This document shows, one piece after another, positions 12,901 to 23,944 of a DNA stretch of 64,000 nt. The number at the start of each line of letters is the position of its first letter. Position 1 is the first letter of the stretch. The stretch is taken from assembly GCA_030062745.1 (NCBI GenBank), contig CP099839.1:32780904-32844903 (forward strand), in the 5' to 3' direction. This DNA comes from Capitulum mitella. Taxonomy: Eukaryota; Arthropoda; Thecostraca; Pollicipedomorpha; Pollicipedidae. The notes under the pieces were generated by a model. That model ran no database searches and was not told the origin of the DNA. It saw only the letters and a program-made list of their open reading frames with translations. Made by a program: the position numbers and the translations under genes.

Positions 12901-15315
12901 CTGAAGCGTGCCGGTGTTGCACTTGCCATTTGGAAGAACTTCTGATATCCGTTACTCATTCCGACAACCAGACCTGCAGTTGTCGGGCTGTGGCTGACAC
13001 GGGGGCGGAAAGCTGCCTGGCGGGACCTGGTTGCGAGGCCCACATCTGACCTCTAACTCTAACCTCTAACTGACCTCTAACTAACACATCTGACCACTAA
13101 CCTCCTCCACTCTGGCGGTGGAGCGCTAAAGGTTCTGGGATCAAAGATATACTATTGAAGGATACCCACTTATGGGTCAGGCCCAGGGACAGAGTGGTCC
13201 TGGGCAAATCCCTGGACAACTTAATCGGATTTGATCGTAGCGCCGTGAAACTTAGGTAACTTAAATAACGCTGGGCATATAATTCACCTCTGCAGTTTTC
13301 AGAGTCTGAGATGCGGGATACACGGGCGAATAAAAAGGAGACGGTTAGAACCTTTGCACAACGCGGGCCAGAAGCCATGCACATGGAATCCACATATATT
13401 TAGCACCGTCTGACACACTCGTTCTTAATGACACTGAAATATAAGCATCAAGTACCCCTGGTGTTCTAGCCATGGAGGCACCCGTAGTTCTCAAGGGCCC
13501 CCAGGGGCGCAGCCAGCCAAAACCTGCGGGGTCCTCGCCCAGCAGTGGGCCCTCTCACTTTATGTAGGCCTTCTGTACAAAACTATTAACCTAACGTTTT
13601 ACAGGGGCTTGCAGCAGAGACTTAGCCAGCCCAAAATTTCGCCGGGTGCATGTCCAAGGGTAAGCCTCTATCCTATGAGTAGGCCCCCTGAATAAAAGCA
13701 GCGAATGAAAATTTCAAGACGATGATGGCACCGAGAACAAGGTTTTATCGGGGACCTCCTCAGCTCTCAGTGGCTCCCATGCGGGCTAGGAGCCCCTCCA
13801 CAGGCCGTGAGGAAGCTTTTCCACAGGCCGGCAGGAGGCCCTACAGGCGGCGGTAAGGGCCCCTGCATGTTAGCAGGAGGACACTTCATTCCGACAGGGG
13901 GCCAGCTAGAGGCAGCAAAAAGCCCCCTCCGACCGACAAAGGGCCCCTACTGGCCGGCAGGCCTCCATAGAACAGCAGTAGGTCCTTCCACGGGCCAGCA
14001 GGGGCCCTCCGAAGGCTTACAGGGGCCCACAGGCCGACAGTGGGCCCTACAGACCGGCAGGTAGTCCTTGCAGACCAGAAGGAGACCTAAAAGGGCGGCA
14101 GGGGGCCCCCTACAAGCCAGCTAGGGGCCTTAAAGACCGGCAGAGGGTCATATAGGTCGGCAGGAGCCCCTTACAAGCCGGCAGGGGCCCCTTACAGGCT
14201 GGCAGAGGGCCCTCACAGTCTAGAAGGAACCCCTAGGACGTCAGGAAGCCCCGTACAGGCCGTAAGGGGTCTGTATGAGCTTTGATATTGCACCCTTTGT
14301 CTTCTTTTGTCTACCGCTCTTGAAGCATTTTGGCGATAGCTTCTGTTTTTATCAGAGTAATTTTCTGACATCGGTGGGCCCCTTCGAACATTTCACCGTA
14401 GGACCCTCCTGGTTGCGCCACTAAGGCCCTCCCCGCTTTCCGAAATCCCCCCCCCCCCAAGAAAATAGTAACCCAGACTATGCCACGGACTTGAACCGTT
14501 TTCACTGATGTTCAAAAGGCCTTTTTGGAAGCCTGTTTTTTTGTCGGAGTATTTGCGTTGTGTCCTCTACATGCATGCGAGCCCGATAATGTCACTTGAA
14601 ACGTTCACTTGCATACTGCAGTCCCGGTCCTTCCAGCGAATTGAGACAGATTAAGTGTGGGCGCAAATGACAGGAAATTGGGGGGAAACGCGGTTTATAT
14701 TGTTTAGGCAGCACGTTCCGCGCCCATGGCGCGCCAGACCAAACCATCTCCAACAAACGTGGCCACGTATCTGCGTTCGTCTGGTTTATTCGCAAAGCAT
14801 GTAGTTAATAGATAAGACCTCTTTACAAACCAAAAACACTGTCGGAGGACAGTGGTGATCCTTTGATCATCGCCGTAATTTCCTCACATTTATATCTTGT
14901 GTGTGGTCTGGACCTAAAAAAGTGACCGAAATCCGAAGGGAAATCGGAATTTATGAGTACTAAGGGTTTCACCGAATGAGGTGGCTAGATCCGCGAAGTT
15001 AGCTTCCCCCGCCCTTGCGCGGTATAAAGTGCCTGACTCATTATGCGAGATGTCTAGGTGTTCTCTCCGTCTGTCTCTCTCGCTATAACCGTATGAATTC
15101 GCAATAATCCGATTCCTGAAGATGACTCATGGAGTTTGTACACCTACTATCACCTTAATGCGATGTTTCTTGTCTTCATGGTTAGTTTTTTATGTCACGA
15201 CCGAACAGTGAAAAGTCGACAGAAAACTTGAAAATGCTCACAAAAAAGATACATTCCGAAAATGCTATCGTGTTTAACGGTATCTGCACGGGAGAAAACG
15301 TGCCGCCAAAAGACT

Positions 15316-15361
<46 letters not shown>

Positions 15362-18300
15362 GTCCTTATTCATGGTCACAAGTCGTTCAGGGTCCTTCGA
15401 AATGTTTTGTAGATCATGTCCTTGATGATCCAATGGCAGCCACAAGCCAGTGACATGGTCTCCTTTGAAGTTCGGTGTAAGGGTCATTGTGAGACAAGGG
15501 GCCAACGAGGTATCACCTTGTAACCAAATGACCCAGGTTGTTCCAACGTCTGGTGATATGATTTCAGTTGTGGAGCCGGGGACGAGAGCATGGTGTCAGA
15601 TCCGGGAAGCGTTCGGCCCGGGAGTGTTCCTGGACAGTGGAGAGCTGGATCGGGCTGCCCTAGGCAGGCTCATCTTCAGTGACCAAGAGAAACGCCGCCA
15701 GCTCAATCGCATTACACATGGAAAAATACAGCTTTTCATGATCATTGAAACACTCAAACTCTTCCTGCGAGGTATGTGGAGGACAGTATATATTTATGTA
15801 TATATATATAGGTATGTATGTATGTATGTGCTGCTACAAGCCATTCTGGACTAGGCTTAAATCATTTGGCACATTTTTCAAGTGGTCTAACTGTCCCTTT
15901 TTAGCAAGGGCTTAGATGGGAAGTTACATTTGGCTATTCCACGTCAAATCGCACAACAAATGACCCGATCTCTTTCCAGCTTGATGAAATGTGTTGCGCT
16001 CGTAATACCTATTGCAAATTGTCTAGCCATAAAGTTTTAGCCCCGGGTGACCTATGAGATTAGTATGTGTTAAATGGGTGCGTATACAAACCATGAAAGG
16101 TCGCCTGTTTTTTGAGGACATTGCATAATTCAAATACCCATTGCTCGCAGATAGATTGCCGCAGAAAGATGCGATTAGCAGCATTCGAAAGACAAATGCC
16201 CCACTTCTCATAAATGAACACCTTTTTGCTGGTGACCTTGGGATGACCCTTAACATGACTAGTCACAAGAAACATTTTCGCTTTTAATCATGTTTGCCCG
16301 CCGTGATTATCGTGAAAATGTAGCACAATATGTACCCCAACTATCCGCAATAAGCGTGGGAGAACGTAACATTCCTGGGCACATCGAAACTTTTTCAGAT
16401 ATTTTGACTGTGGTATTACCAAGTGGCGCTTGAGAAACATGCCCTGAAGATATATGACATATATTGATTGATTCCGTGCTTTTTGTCTATCCGATTGTTC
16501 AGCAGTTTGGTGTGCGTAATACGCTGCGTGTCTGCTACATATCAGCGCAGTTTTAAGTTGTTGGACGCGAAAAGTCAGTGGTCATGACACCCCGCCACCA
16601 ATCCACCCCTGCCATCCAGACCTGACGTATCCGTTCTTCATATTTGCACGGTAGTGAGTCTCGGGTGTTTGGGTGTTCCCAGATTTTTAGGCCAGCTGAA
16701 GCGATCATAATCGGGCATTGGGGATTTTTGAAGGTCAACTGGGGTCGCTGACCTCGATTGGCCTTGGAAAACCTGTTGGCCTCGGAGCATTGATAGCTTT
16801 TTATGGGCGCTGATTCCGAATTTCGCATGTATGGAAGTTTATTTTGTGACCCACTCTGTATGTTTTCTGACTTGATGTTTCTTTTGTATGGCAGTGCCAC
16901 ACAGGCATTGTCAAACCGCAAGCCTGTTTATGCCCTTGGCATCCTTTAACATAGCTTCCGATGCATTGAGCAGACCAAATAAGGTCAAAACACGTAACAG
17001 AACTGAAGTAACATGTAAGCCAAAGACCTCTGGCGAGCATCGAAATCAGCGTCCCCAAAAATTTACAATGATCCCAAGTCAAAATGGGCCATCCAAAGTC
17101 AGCCCACTCCCCGATGCACGACTGTGATTAGCACAGTTGGTTTTTGGGTCTAAGAACATCGGATAGATCTGCTGTCGTGGAAATGTGAAGAATGAATATG
17201 TCAGACTTGGTTGGCAGGGTGTTGGGGTGTCATGACCTTTCACCTTCCTGATCAAGCAGTTTGAAATTAAACTTGTGTAAAAGACACGCAGGGCAAAAGA
17301 CGTGCACACCAAAATGTGGAACAATCGAACGAACGAAAAATCTGGAATAAGTATTCGTCAGATGGCATCAGGGCATATTTCTCAAGCGCCACTTGCCAGC
17401 ACTAAAATCAAGACATCTGAAAAAGTTTCGATTTGCCCAGAAAGGTTTTGGCTACGCTTATTTTAGATAACGGGTGAGTCCGAAAGGATATCTTACCTTC
17501 TTTTTCTGATAACAGGACGAATGGCATGGACCGTGCCCATGTACGAATGGCATGGACCGTGCCCATGTATATGTGTATGATATCATGAGAATCCGCAACT
17601 CACGGAGAAACAATAAAATCAGCTGCCATATACGTCGAAGCATTTGCAAGTTTCGTCTGCTTGTAATACCACATGTTTCAGGTGGCAGCCCTTTCGCTTG
17701 TCGCACTGAGCCGCGCGCTTCTTCACCTCCTCCATCAACCGGGCCGACCTGTGTGCCGAGATCCTCTTGACCTCGTGCTGCACTGCCTGCCTGAGTTCTT
17801 CGAGACTCTTGGGACACCCCTGGTGCACTTTGTTCTTGAGGTAGCCCCACGGGAAGAAGTCCAGAGGTATTAAGGCGCATCAGACAGTAACGTTTACGGA
17901 GTGCAGGGACGTTTCCCTTACTGTGTGTGAGATGATGTGGGCCCAGATTCCGCAGTTTTGGGTGCTCACACCCCCATCCAGCAGAAAATAGGCCTCGTCA
18001 CTAATCCAAATGTTGTTAATGAAGTCGGTGTCAGCAGTCCACTTGTTACAGAACCAGCGTGCAAAAGTAACTCTGAGTCTTGTCGTCTTCAGACAACGTT
18101 GGATGGACCGATAGTTTGTATGGCGCTAGTCCAAGACCTTTTTTGAGAATTTTTCGCGCCTTGCTGCAACTGGCGTCAATTTGGGTGGCAGTTTTCTTGA
18201 TTGACCTCGTGGGGTTTCGAGGACGATGGCTGCGACCTTTCCATTGTCTTCCGCAGTGCGTTTTGCACGTTTTTACCCACTGCGCCATTGGCTGAGGTTC

Positions 18301-21300
18301 TCAACGCTGCCTTCAGCTAAAAATTGTTCAGAAAGTCTTCTGACAGCCCTGGGATGGGGTGCGTAGCGGACGTTGAAGGTGGACCGGAAAGGAAAGGCAT
18401 AGAAAGAGTTGCTCTTATTGGTCCTGTTTTAAAGTAAAGTTGTACGACTTAAGCTTTTCTTCCTTGCTCAGCGAGTGCATTATGAGGAATGAGCAACACC
18501 GTACCATTCAGTTTTCCATTGCATGTGCATTCCAAAAGTATTCATTCCATGCTGAACTGATTTTTGGTCTTACAGTGCCCAAATAAAAGTAGGGAATCAT
18601 TTCGGACACCCTGTAATTGGGACAAATTTTGGTACATTTTCGCGTAGATCACGGTGGGCAAAGATGACTCGAAACAAAAGACTCCTTGTGACCTAGTTAG
18701 GTCAAAGGTCATCCCGTTGTCACCGACAAAAATGCGTTTTTTATGAAAAATGGAACATTTATTTTTCGAATGGCGCTAATCGCACTTTTCTTGGACAATC
18801 AGTCAGCAAGTTACGGGCATTTGAATTATGCAGTGTCTGTAAAAATCGGTGGCCTTTCATGACCTTTGACCTGGACCTCAGAGGCCACCCAGGGCTAGAA
18901 ATGTATGTCCGGCTATTTCCCAATATGTGCTATGAGCTTACCAAATGTCATCAAAATCAAAAGGGATCTGGTCATTTCTTGCGCGACTGGACGTGGCGCA
19001 TTCACAAAAACATTCACGTATTACATCTCAAATTATTAACGTTTCGAGGCAAAAAGTGGTAAAAGTCCCATCCATAATCCCTCGTTTCGTGCTAACTTGA
19101 TCGAAACGGGCCCATAAACAACAGAGTTATAACAAGCCCAAAAATGTCCCCTATATTTGCCTTTTCCGCCTATCCACCCCTTTCAGAATGTTCAAAAATT
19201 CGTTTCATTAAAATATAGCTTACATCATGCAAAATCGATTGCCGTTGTTGTTGTTGCGTTGTTGTGCTGGTGTTGCGATGTTCTCGGATGTTTAGGCCTC
19301 GAGATCTCAGGGGGGCCGGATCCGCCCCCCCCCCGGAATCGGCCATACCGTCCAGTCCTCCCTCTTGCCTTAACCCTATACCTAACCCTCGGGTATAGAG
19401 TTAAAGCAAGGAAAGTTTTCCTTAACTCTAGGACTTCGGGGTGGGACGGACTAAAGATGTAATGAAGTTGGAGCAACGGGTATATTGGGATCCGTGTTTG
19501 TGTTTGTCATGCTTCGAAGAGACGGAGAAATCGTTTGCGTAAATCCAGGCAGAAATCAGACCAAACGGCCCTGAAGTGTTTAAATATGCTGTATTGTGGG
19601 GTTACTGAAATGTAACTTTTCTGTCCGCGAGAATACCAGAGTTTCTTTATGCGTGCGACATGGATTTAACCCGTGCCGGACCGCGGGTCGAAGCCATGCA
19701 CGCCCGACTAGGGGGGGGGGCGATTGACCGCCCCCTCTAACTCACAAACGGATGGTTGCACGATAAAAATAAGCACACCGTTGGAAAGCTCGTGACGAGT
19801 AGAACTCAACACTGATCTCATTTTTAGTTCTGGATAATATGTAAGCCATTTACTCCCTATATACGTTTTCTCATAGCCGCCTGCATGAGACCGAGAAACG
19901 GCCTGGATCTCAATGGCAGTGACTAATAAAGTCTAGATATAGGCACCAGTGGTCAGGTAAAAGTCCGCAGATGGCGATACACGTCTAATTTCTCTGATTT
20001 GTTTAATACATACGCCGAAACGTTGAGTTAAAGACATGGCAATTTTCGCACCGTTTAAACTTCTTCAACTTCGTGGTATTTTTCGCAACTATGCGAGCCA
20101 GGTCTGCCATTTTCCACACGATCTGAGTCATTCATCGCCGATTTTGATGGCAGTGCATTTTGGCTCATAATAGTTATTTGTGAACTGACCTCGGGCCAGT
20201 GGTCGGAGGTCATTGAAACTGCCCATTGATGGCGAATGGGTGGCTGGATCTCCCGACACTCGCATTGTTGCCAAAAAATTCCGTCAATTTGCGAAAAAAA
20301 AACGAGGACGTGTTGAAAACGGGCTTGACCTTTGGTCATTGGCCCGGACTTTTCCGAAAAATCCAAGATAGCAGATTTGTTGCATTTACCAAAATATCTA
20401 ACCTTTGAAAGTTTTATTGTGAGGTCATGTTTTGTCTAAAAGTTACGGGGCGCTTAACTTTTTTGAACATAGGTCCACTTCACCTGACCTAGGTTAGACA
20501 CCTTTCTTGACCTGAGGTCGAAAACTGGATACAAGATGAAAAAATGATCAAGCAAAAGTTACACAAATGTTGGTAGCGCTGCGTTTGTTCGTTCTAGCAA
20601 ACTCGGAAAAACGTCAGGGGTGGTCAGCCGACCGCCCAGTCGGGGGCGGGTTGATTTGAACTACGAAACACAGGCAAGAAACCGTATTCCGAAATGAGTA
20701 ATGTGTCGGAAACGTTAAAAACGCTATGTTGCGAATTTAATTTTTACTTTTTTCCCCAATAATAAGTTAGGAATTATTACCACATGACCATCTTTGCCAT
20801 ACGATCTTTGCGATCTTTTGCTACACGTTTTGCGAACGATCTTTTGCCATGCGATCTTTCACCCCATGCAGTCTTTTTCTTAGGATCTTTTCCCTGCGAC
20901 CTTTTGCCATGTAATCTTTTGCTTGGTAGTCCCTGAACTTTTAAGGGCATTGCCAGCAGTGATATGTCTACATCCATAAAGAATAAAGTGTCTGACGACC
21001 TTATCACATGTCGGTGCACGCCTCAAATAGACTCCTCATGACGCATGCAGTTTTGTGTCTGAGGTGAAACCATTGTGCTTGCCGTGTCGTTCATTGCAGT
21101 TATTTGAACTCAAATTTTGGAATTGCTGATCCTGTCTGGTGTAAAATGACATCCTTGTTGAAGCTCGAAAAGCAATGTATGGACCTTCAGGTGATTATAA
21201 TATGGTTCTTGACTTTCTGGATTGACCACTTTGTTCGCACTTGGACAATGCATTGTCAGGTAATCTTTATCTGGGTTCATTGTATTATGGATGCCAGTTG

Positions 21301-23196
21301 TTGTGAAATGCACCAGGGCTCATGAACAGGTGTAAAAGCATGATATTGTTCAGAGGATGAGTACCTGGAGATTTTCCGAATTTTAGATGCTCTTGAGACC
21401 AAAGCAGGATTACAGACATCAGAATTTGGCATCGACAGGAGAGCAAAAATTTCTTGCCAGATCCCCTTAATGCACTTTGCACTTTGTTTTGAAATTTAAG
21501 AGCAGCTCTCAAAAAATAAATAAAAAATAACGCAGGATTATATATGATTAGACTTGCCTTCGGGCTGAAAGTAAATTTGGGCTGATGGTCTGTGTTGGCT
21601 TTTCTGGGTTAAGGATTTGTGTGGGACGGATGTTGGCTTTCAGATGAAGCTTGCGGGGCGGGGCGAGTGTCCAGATTTCCCAGAAGTGGTGGCTCTAAGA
21701 CAGTTGCTTCATGTACAGAGTTTGAAATGAGGTGCACCAACCAAACATATTGGTAAAAGTGGATGAGGATACATTAATGCCGACTAAGCCGAGCTTGTTG
21801 CTGGACTATGATTCCGTCACCCAAGTGTTCCCTGATGTGGAATGATTTTGTCCAAGGCACTAAACTAGATGACGCCAGAGGTTCTTTATCGCACCATGCA
21901 GCCCTGCGATGCAGACGTCCCAAATCGGCAGACCCTTTCGGTCTCTGGCCAAGTACAGATGCTCGTTCTGGAATTGGAATGCAGTGCCTGGACGCACTGG
22001 ACTGTTGTCCGGCGTAATTTCCCTTAGTGCAGTCCACGGCAGCGGCTGGTTGCCCCAGACTTAGACGGGTTTGTTTCGTAATTTCGTAGTTTGCCTCTGA
22101 ATATTACCATTCCATTGGCAGGTTCTTTTTTCAATTTCAGGATATTCCTTTGCAGTACTGGACTTGCCTTTGCTGTTCGAAAGTGGAGTGGCAGTAGATT
22201 ACATGGAAAAAATAATTGTCGTGTCCTGGTGAGTATCCGTAGGACACTGTCTTTTGCGAGCAGTTGTCCTAGTTGTTTCTCTCACTTTTTGAATATCTGT
22301 GACAATGCGTTGGCGGCATAAGATCGACTACTGAGTGATCCGTCGGATTTCTCACCGTGATCTCCAGCGCCGTTTTGTCTGTCTTCTGTCTCAGCTGTAC
22401 CCACTGCTGTTGGTGATACGTTCATATCCTAGTTTTGTAATCCACGCGCATGCGCTTTATGCACCGGATCCTGGATTCCGTTGGATCAGTTTGGGATTGG
22501 TTCTCTGCCGCCAATGACGTTGTGACTGTGATGTGACGTGACGTGACGCCGTGACCATGATATGGTCCCACCGCCAGTGACGCCGTGACCGTGATGTGAT
22601 TGCGCCGTCCTTGACGCCGCGACCGTGATGTGATCCCATTGTCCGCGACGCCGTGACCATGGTGTGATCCCACTGTCCGTGACGCCGTGACTGTGGCGTG
22701 ATCCCACTGTCCGTGACACTGTGACCGTGATGTGACCCCGCCGCCACCGACGCCGTGACCTTGGTGTGATTTCACCGTCTGTGACACTTTGACCGGTGTG
22801 ATCCCGCTGTCCGTGATACCGTGACCGTGATGCGATCGTGCTGTCCGTGATGCTGTGACCGAGATGGGTACAGACTTGCGGTGACGATGTCGGGCCGCCC
22901 GCAGTGAGGACGACGTGCAGCTGGCCCGACTGATGGCCCGCTCCGGAGAGTCAGAGACCGACTGCCGGCGCCGCATCGACGCTCAGCTGCCGCTACAGCT
23001 CAAACGCGAGCAGGCACACTTCGTGATTGAGAATAGTGGCTCGCGAGCCGAGACGGCGGAGCAGGTGCGCCGCGTGCTCTCAGTACTGGGCCAGAGCCGC
23101 GCCCACTGGCGGCTGCGCGCGTTGCTGCTTCTGGTGTTGGCCGGCTGCATGACGCTGGCCGTTTGGCTTGTATCGATGCGCCAACCCGGCTGGTGA
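6860..23196 (+). CDS. DCAKD: dephospho-CoA kinase domain-containing protein, complete gene of 4 exons
   Basis: Coding exons are 6860-6971, 15568-15771, 22141-22228 and 22905-23196; joined they give 231 codons plus stop, the same length as human DCAKD from memory. All introns are GT-AG with matching phases (1, 1, 2). The family transfers phosphate from ATP to dephospho-CoA, the last step of CoA synthesis; whether DCAKD itself is catalytic in animals is less certain. Visible features: start MFLVGLTGG, Walker [10 protein letters not shown] at residues 8-16, VVDADVIAR near 28-36, LDLPLLFES around 113-121, [10 protein letters not shown], and a C-terminal hydrophobic segment ([11 protein letters not shown] to VWLV) that would anchor it in a membrane, as in animal DCAKD. 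A pyrimidine-CAG acceptor at 6839 suggests a non-coding exon upstream. The introns are large and full of dead transposons. Confidence 0.93.
7791..8449 (+). mobile_element. TTAA-flanked MITE, copy 2 (internally deleted)
   Basis: Starts CCCTTTTCCCCGCAGGGGG after TTAA at 7787-7790 and ends AGAGGG before TTAA at 8450-8453. The left 600 bases follow copy 1 closely (GGCGGAG block, GGTCAGGTCAAGGTC, GCTTGATATCAG). Most of the right half is missing, giving 659 bp instead of about 1200. It lies in DCAKD intron 1. Confidence 0.7.
8454..11640. other. DCAKD intron 1, nothing recognised
   Basis: Intronic DNA with mixed composition. Open frames at 8378-8686, 8737-9108 and 9226-9525 show no family I recognise. 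A poly-G run is present near 11312. Confidence 0.5.
11642..13050 (+). pseudogene. decayed LTR-retroelement gag-protease fossil
   Basis: Frames broken by many stops and shifts. The segment 12321-12698 resembles a Ty3/gypsy-type capsid: [11 protein letters not shown], then [15 protein letters not shown], then [15 protein letters not shown]. Near 12765 a zinc-knuckle-like C...GH....C remains (RRGHSRVHC), and at 12987-13026 [13 protein letters not shown] matches the aspartic protease DTGA motif. The order capsid, knuckle, protease is that of a retrotransposon gag-pro. No reverse transcriptase follows and no LTRs were found by eye. Inside DCAKD intron 1, same strand. It is clearly inactive. Confidence 0.65.
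13502..14422. mobile_element. GC-rich hAT-type MITE with minisatellite core, copy A
   Basis: Starts CAGGGGCGCAGCCAG and ends with GTTGCGCCACT, whose reverse complement AGTGGCGCAAC gives matching inverted ends of hAT type. The 8 flanking bases, AGGGCCCC on the left and AAGGCCCT on the right, match at 6 of 8, as expected for an old hAT target duplication. The core is a degenerate array of 20-30 bp units such as GGCAGGGGGCCC and CTACAGGCCGGCAG. A second copy at 26014-26699 is nearly identical from 13747 on. Confidence 0.65.
14424..15567. other. DCAKD intron 1, distal part
   Basis: No gene recognised. Contains a poly-C run near 14449-14458 and the (TA)n tract at 15319-15358. The last bases form the exon 2 acceptor TGATTTCAG. 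Confidence 0.5.
15319..15358. repeat. (TA)n microsatellite
   Basis: About 20 uninterrupted TA dinucleotides inside DCAKD intron 1, about 210 bp upstream of exon 2. Confidence 0.95.
15568..15771 (+). CDS. DCAKD: DCAKD coding exon 2
   Basis: Acceptor ATTTCAG ends at 15567; donor GTATGT begins at 15772. It encodes [17 protein letters not shown] through [23 protein letters not shown] and FLRG, colinear with the middle of DCAKD. Both boundaries are phase 1. The exon lies 8.6 kb from exon 1, across an intron with three dead elements. Confidence 0.92.
15772..17467. other. DCAKD intron 2, first part; includes repeat family C copy
   Basis: A short imperfect TATG/TATA run lies at about 15788-15830. 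About 16021-16267 is a copy of a repeat shared with 18685-18900 and 24365-24545, recognised by the core GCGATTAGCAGCATTCGAAA. The rest shows no gene. Confidence 0.5.
16021..16267 (+). repeat. interspersed repeat family C, copy 1
   Basis: Shares with 24365-24545 the order GCCATAAA, GGTGACC, GACATTGCAT, GCGATTAGC, CATTCGAAA. The copy at 18685-18900 is in the opposite orientation. No coding capacity; possibly a MITE. Confidence 0.55.
17468..18615 (-). pseudogene. decayed Tc1/mariner-type transposon
   Basis: On the minus strand the element begins TACAGGGTGTCCGAAATGA at 18615 and the other end reads TAACGGGTGAGTCCGAAAGG from 17468, giving imperfect inverted ends at TA. Between them, broken frames show a helix-turn-helix region ([20 protein letters not shown], then LAPYKLSV, minus strand near 18100-18200), [12 protein letters not shown], then [15 protein letters not shown] with the first catalytic Asp, and [14 protein letters not shown] with the third catalytic Asp followed by [13 protein letters not shown]. 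Sequence between HIISHTVR and the PLDFF block is largely missing, so the second catalytic block is deleted. It is inactive and sits in DCAKD intron 2, antisense. Confidence 0.75.
18699..18711 (+). promoter_or_regulatory. perfect DR1 nuclear-receptor site
   Basis: AGGTCAAAGGTCA, two direct hexamers with a 1-bp spacer, preceded 4 bp upstream by TGACCT (18689-18694), which makes an additional everted pair. DR1 is a known binding site for HNF4 and RXR/USP dimers. Only the sequence is shown here. Confidence 0.4.
18860..18872 (-). promoter_or_regulatory. perfect DR1 nuclear-receptor site (inverted partner)
   Basis: TGACCTTTGACCT is the reverse complement of the DR1 at 18699. The two lie 148 bp apart in one repeat copy. 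Confidence 0.4.
19064..19377 (+). mobile_element. TTAA MITE, copy 3 (right end only)
   Basis: Matches the right part of copy 1: CCATCCATAATCCCTCG, ATAAACAACAGAGTTATAA, TATCCACCCCTTTCA, then the GC-rich GATCCGCC block and GGAATCGGCCATACCG. Followed within the next bases by CCTTAACCCTATACC. The left two thirds are absent. Lies in DCAKD intron 2. Confidence 0.6.
19378..20770. other. DCAKD intron 2, central part; repeat family B copy
   Basis: No gene. About 20155-20530 resembles 28735-28965 (AAATCCGAAAAATGG/TTTTCCGAAAAATCC, then GACCTGAGGTCG-type motifs), so it is a second interspersed family rich in TGACCT and AGGTCA. Confidence 0.45.
20771..20935. repeat. short GATCTTTTGCCAT tandem array
   Basis: About ten degenerate 13-18 bp units based on GATCTTTTGCCATGC. 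The style is like the foldback arms but the unit is different, and I found no inverted partner nearby. Confidence 0.6.
20936..22140. other. DCAKD intron 2, distal part
   Basis: No gene recognised. The subregion 21060-21560 is CpG-poor and AT-rich. It ends in TCAATTTCAG, the exon 3 acceptor. Confidence 0.5.
22141..22228 (+). CDS. DCAKD: DCAKD coding exon 3
   Basis: 88-bp exon between acceptor TTCAATTTCAG and donor GTGAGT at 22229. It encodes [20 protein letters not shown] then YMEKIIVVS, matching the conserved LDxPLLFE motif of dephospho-CoA kinases. It enters in phase 1 and leaves in phase 2, joining exon 4 as ...[14 protein letters not shown]. It is too short to stand out as an open frame. 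Confidence 0.9.
22514..22865. repeat. 34-bp minisatellite next to DCAKD exon 4
   Basis: About ten units of 34 bp, each starting TGACGCCGTGACCGTGATG and ending near CCACTGTCCG. It fills half of the 676-bp intron 3 and ends about 40 bp before the exon 4 acceptor. Each unit has TGACG, a CREB half-site, and TGACC. Confidence 0.9.
22905..23196 (+). CDS. DCAKD: DCAKD coding exon 4 (terminal)
   Basis: Acceptor CCGCCCGCAG ends at 22904. It encodes [38 protein letters not shown] and a C-terminal membrane segment, ending MRQPGW and TGA at 23194-23196. The polypyrimidine tract is weak: the preceding 30 bases are G/C-rich. Confidence 0.92.
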
Positions 23197-23940
23197 TGTA
23201 TCCAGGCGCCTGGGACTTTTACGTCATTTTATGGAAGAGAATGTTCCACCCTGGTCGACTTTTCATAAATATACTTGGTTTGCCCGAAAACTGTACGTGA
23301 TAAAATTTTCAGTTCTCATTCTTCTTCAGGCCAAAACTGGAGAAACGTTACATAAGTGTTGGATCGAAAACTATGTTCTGATGTCACCCACCTATAAGAC
23401 GCGGTAAGGGACGACAGGTATCCCTCATTGGCTTGCGCGTACTCCTGACGTCAAGCAACAGGGGGCAATAGGACACGGTTGAATAGGGCAGTGGACGCGC
23501 GCGAAAGTCGCTTTGAAGCTCCATACATATATAGTTTGGAAACCTAATAGATATTAGAAATCAATCTGCAAGACCACATACAACAGCTTGGTTATCTCAG
23601 ATGGAAGCACGTGCTGAAGATGGAACATTTTCTTAAACCGAGGTGCGTGAGCTCGCCTCCAGAAATCACACCTTGCCGAAGGAGGGAAATCCGCCTCCGG
23701 TAGAAGTCGGGAACCATAGTAGCTAAAAACCTGGAAATTATATGGTAGAGAACCGAAAGGCAAATTGACGTGTGCAGAAGGGTTTGATAATGAAATGGAA
23801 AATTAGACGGACGGAAACTGAACGATAGCATGCGTTATTTGAAAGCATTTTAAGTGATTTGATTTGGTCCCTTCGTCCATGATGCAGCTTTATCTTATCA
23901 TACATTGGTATCCATGAAGACTTGTAAGAGATTCACGGAA
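23197..23940. other. DCAKD 3' flank, nothing recognised
   Basis: 3' UTR and intergenic DNA. AATAAA-like signals are not convincing. No gene seen. Confidence 0.4.
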
Positions 23941-23944
23941 TTGG

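Larger units (their letters stand above)
18685..18900 (-). repeat. interspersed repeat family C, copy 2 with terminal DR1 sites
   Basis: Minus-orientation copy of the family seen at 16021 and 24365 (core TTTCGAATGGCGCTAATCGC). Its two ends carry perfect DR1 elements in opposite orientation at 18699-18711 and 18860-18872. Confidence 0.55.

Noticed and set aside
13048-13105. CTAACCTCTAACTGACC run as telomere remnant
   Set aside because: Short, irregular, and directly follows the protease fossil; not a telomeric array.
13800-14300. CRISPR-like spaced repeats in the GC-rich array
   Set aside because: Units are degenerate, no constant repeat with unique spacers, and the DNA is eukaryotic.
22422-22976. 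184-codon minus-strand frame rich in His, Gly and Ser
   Set aside because: It is the translation of the 34-bp minisatellite plus antisense of DCAKD exon 4.
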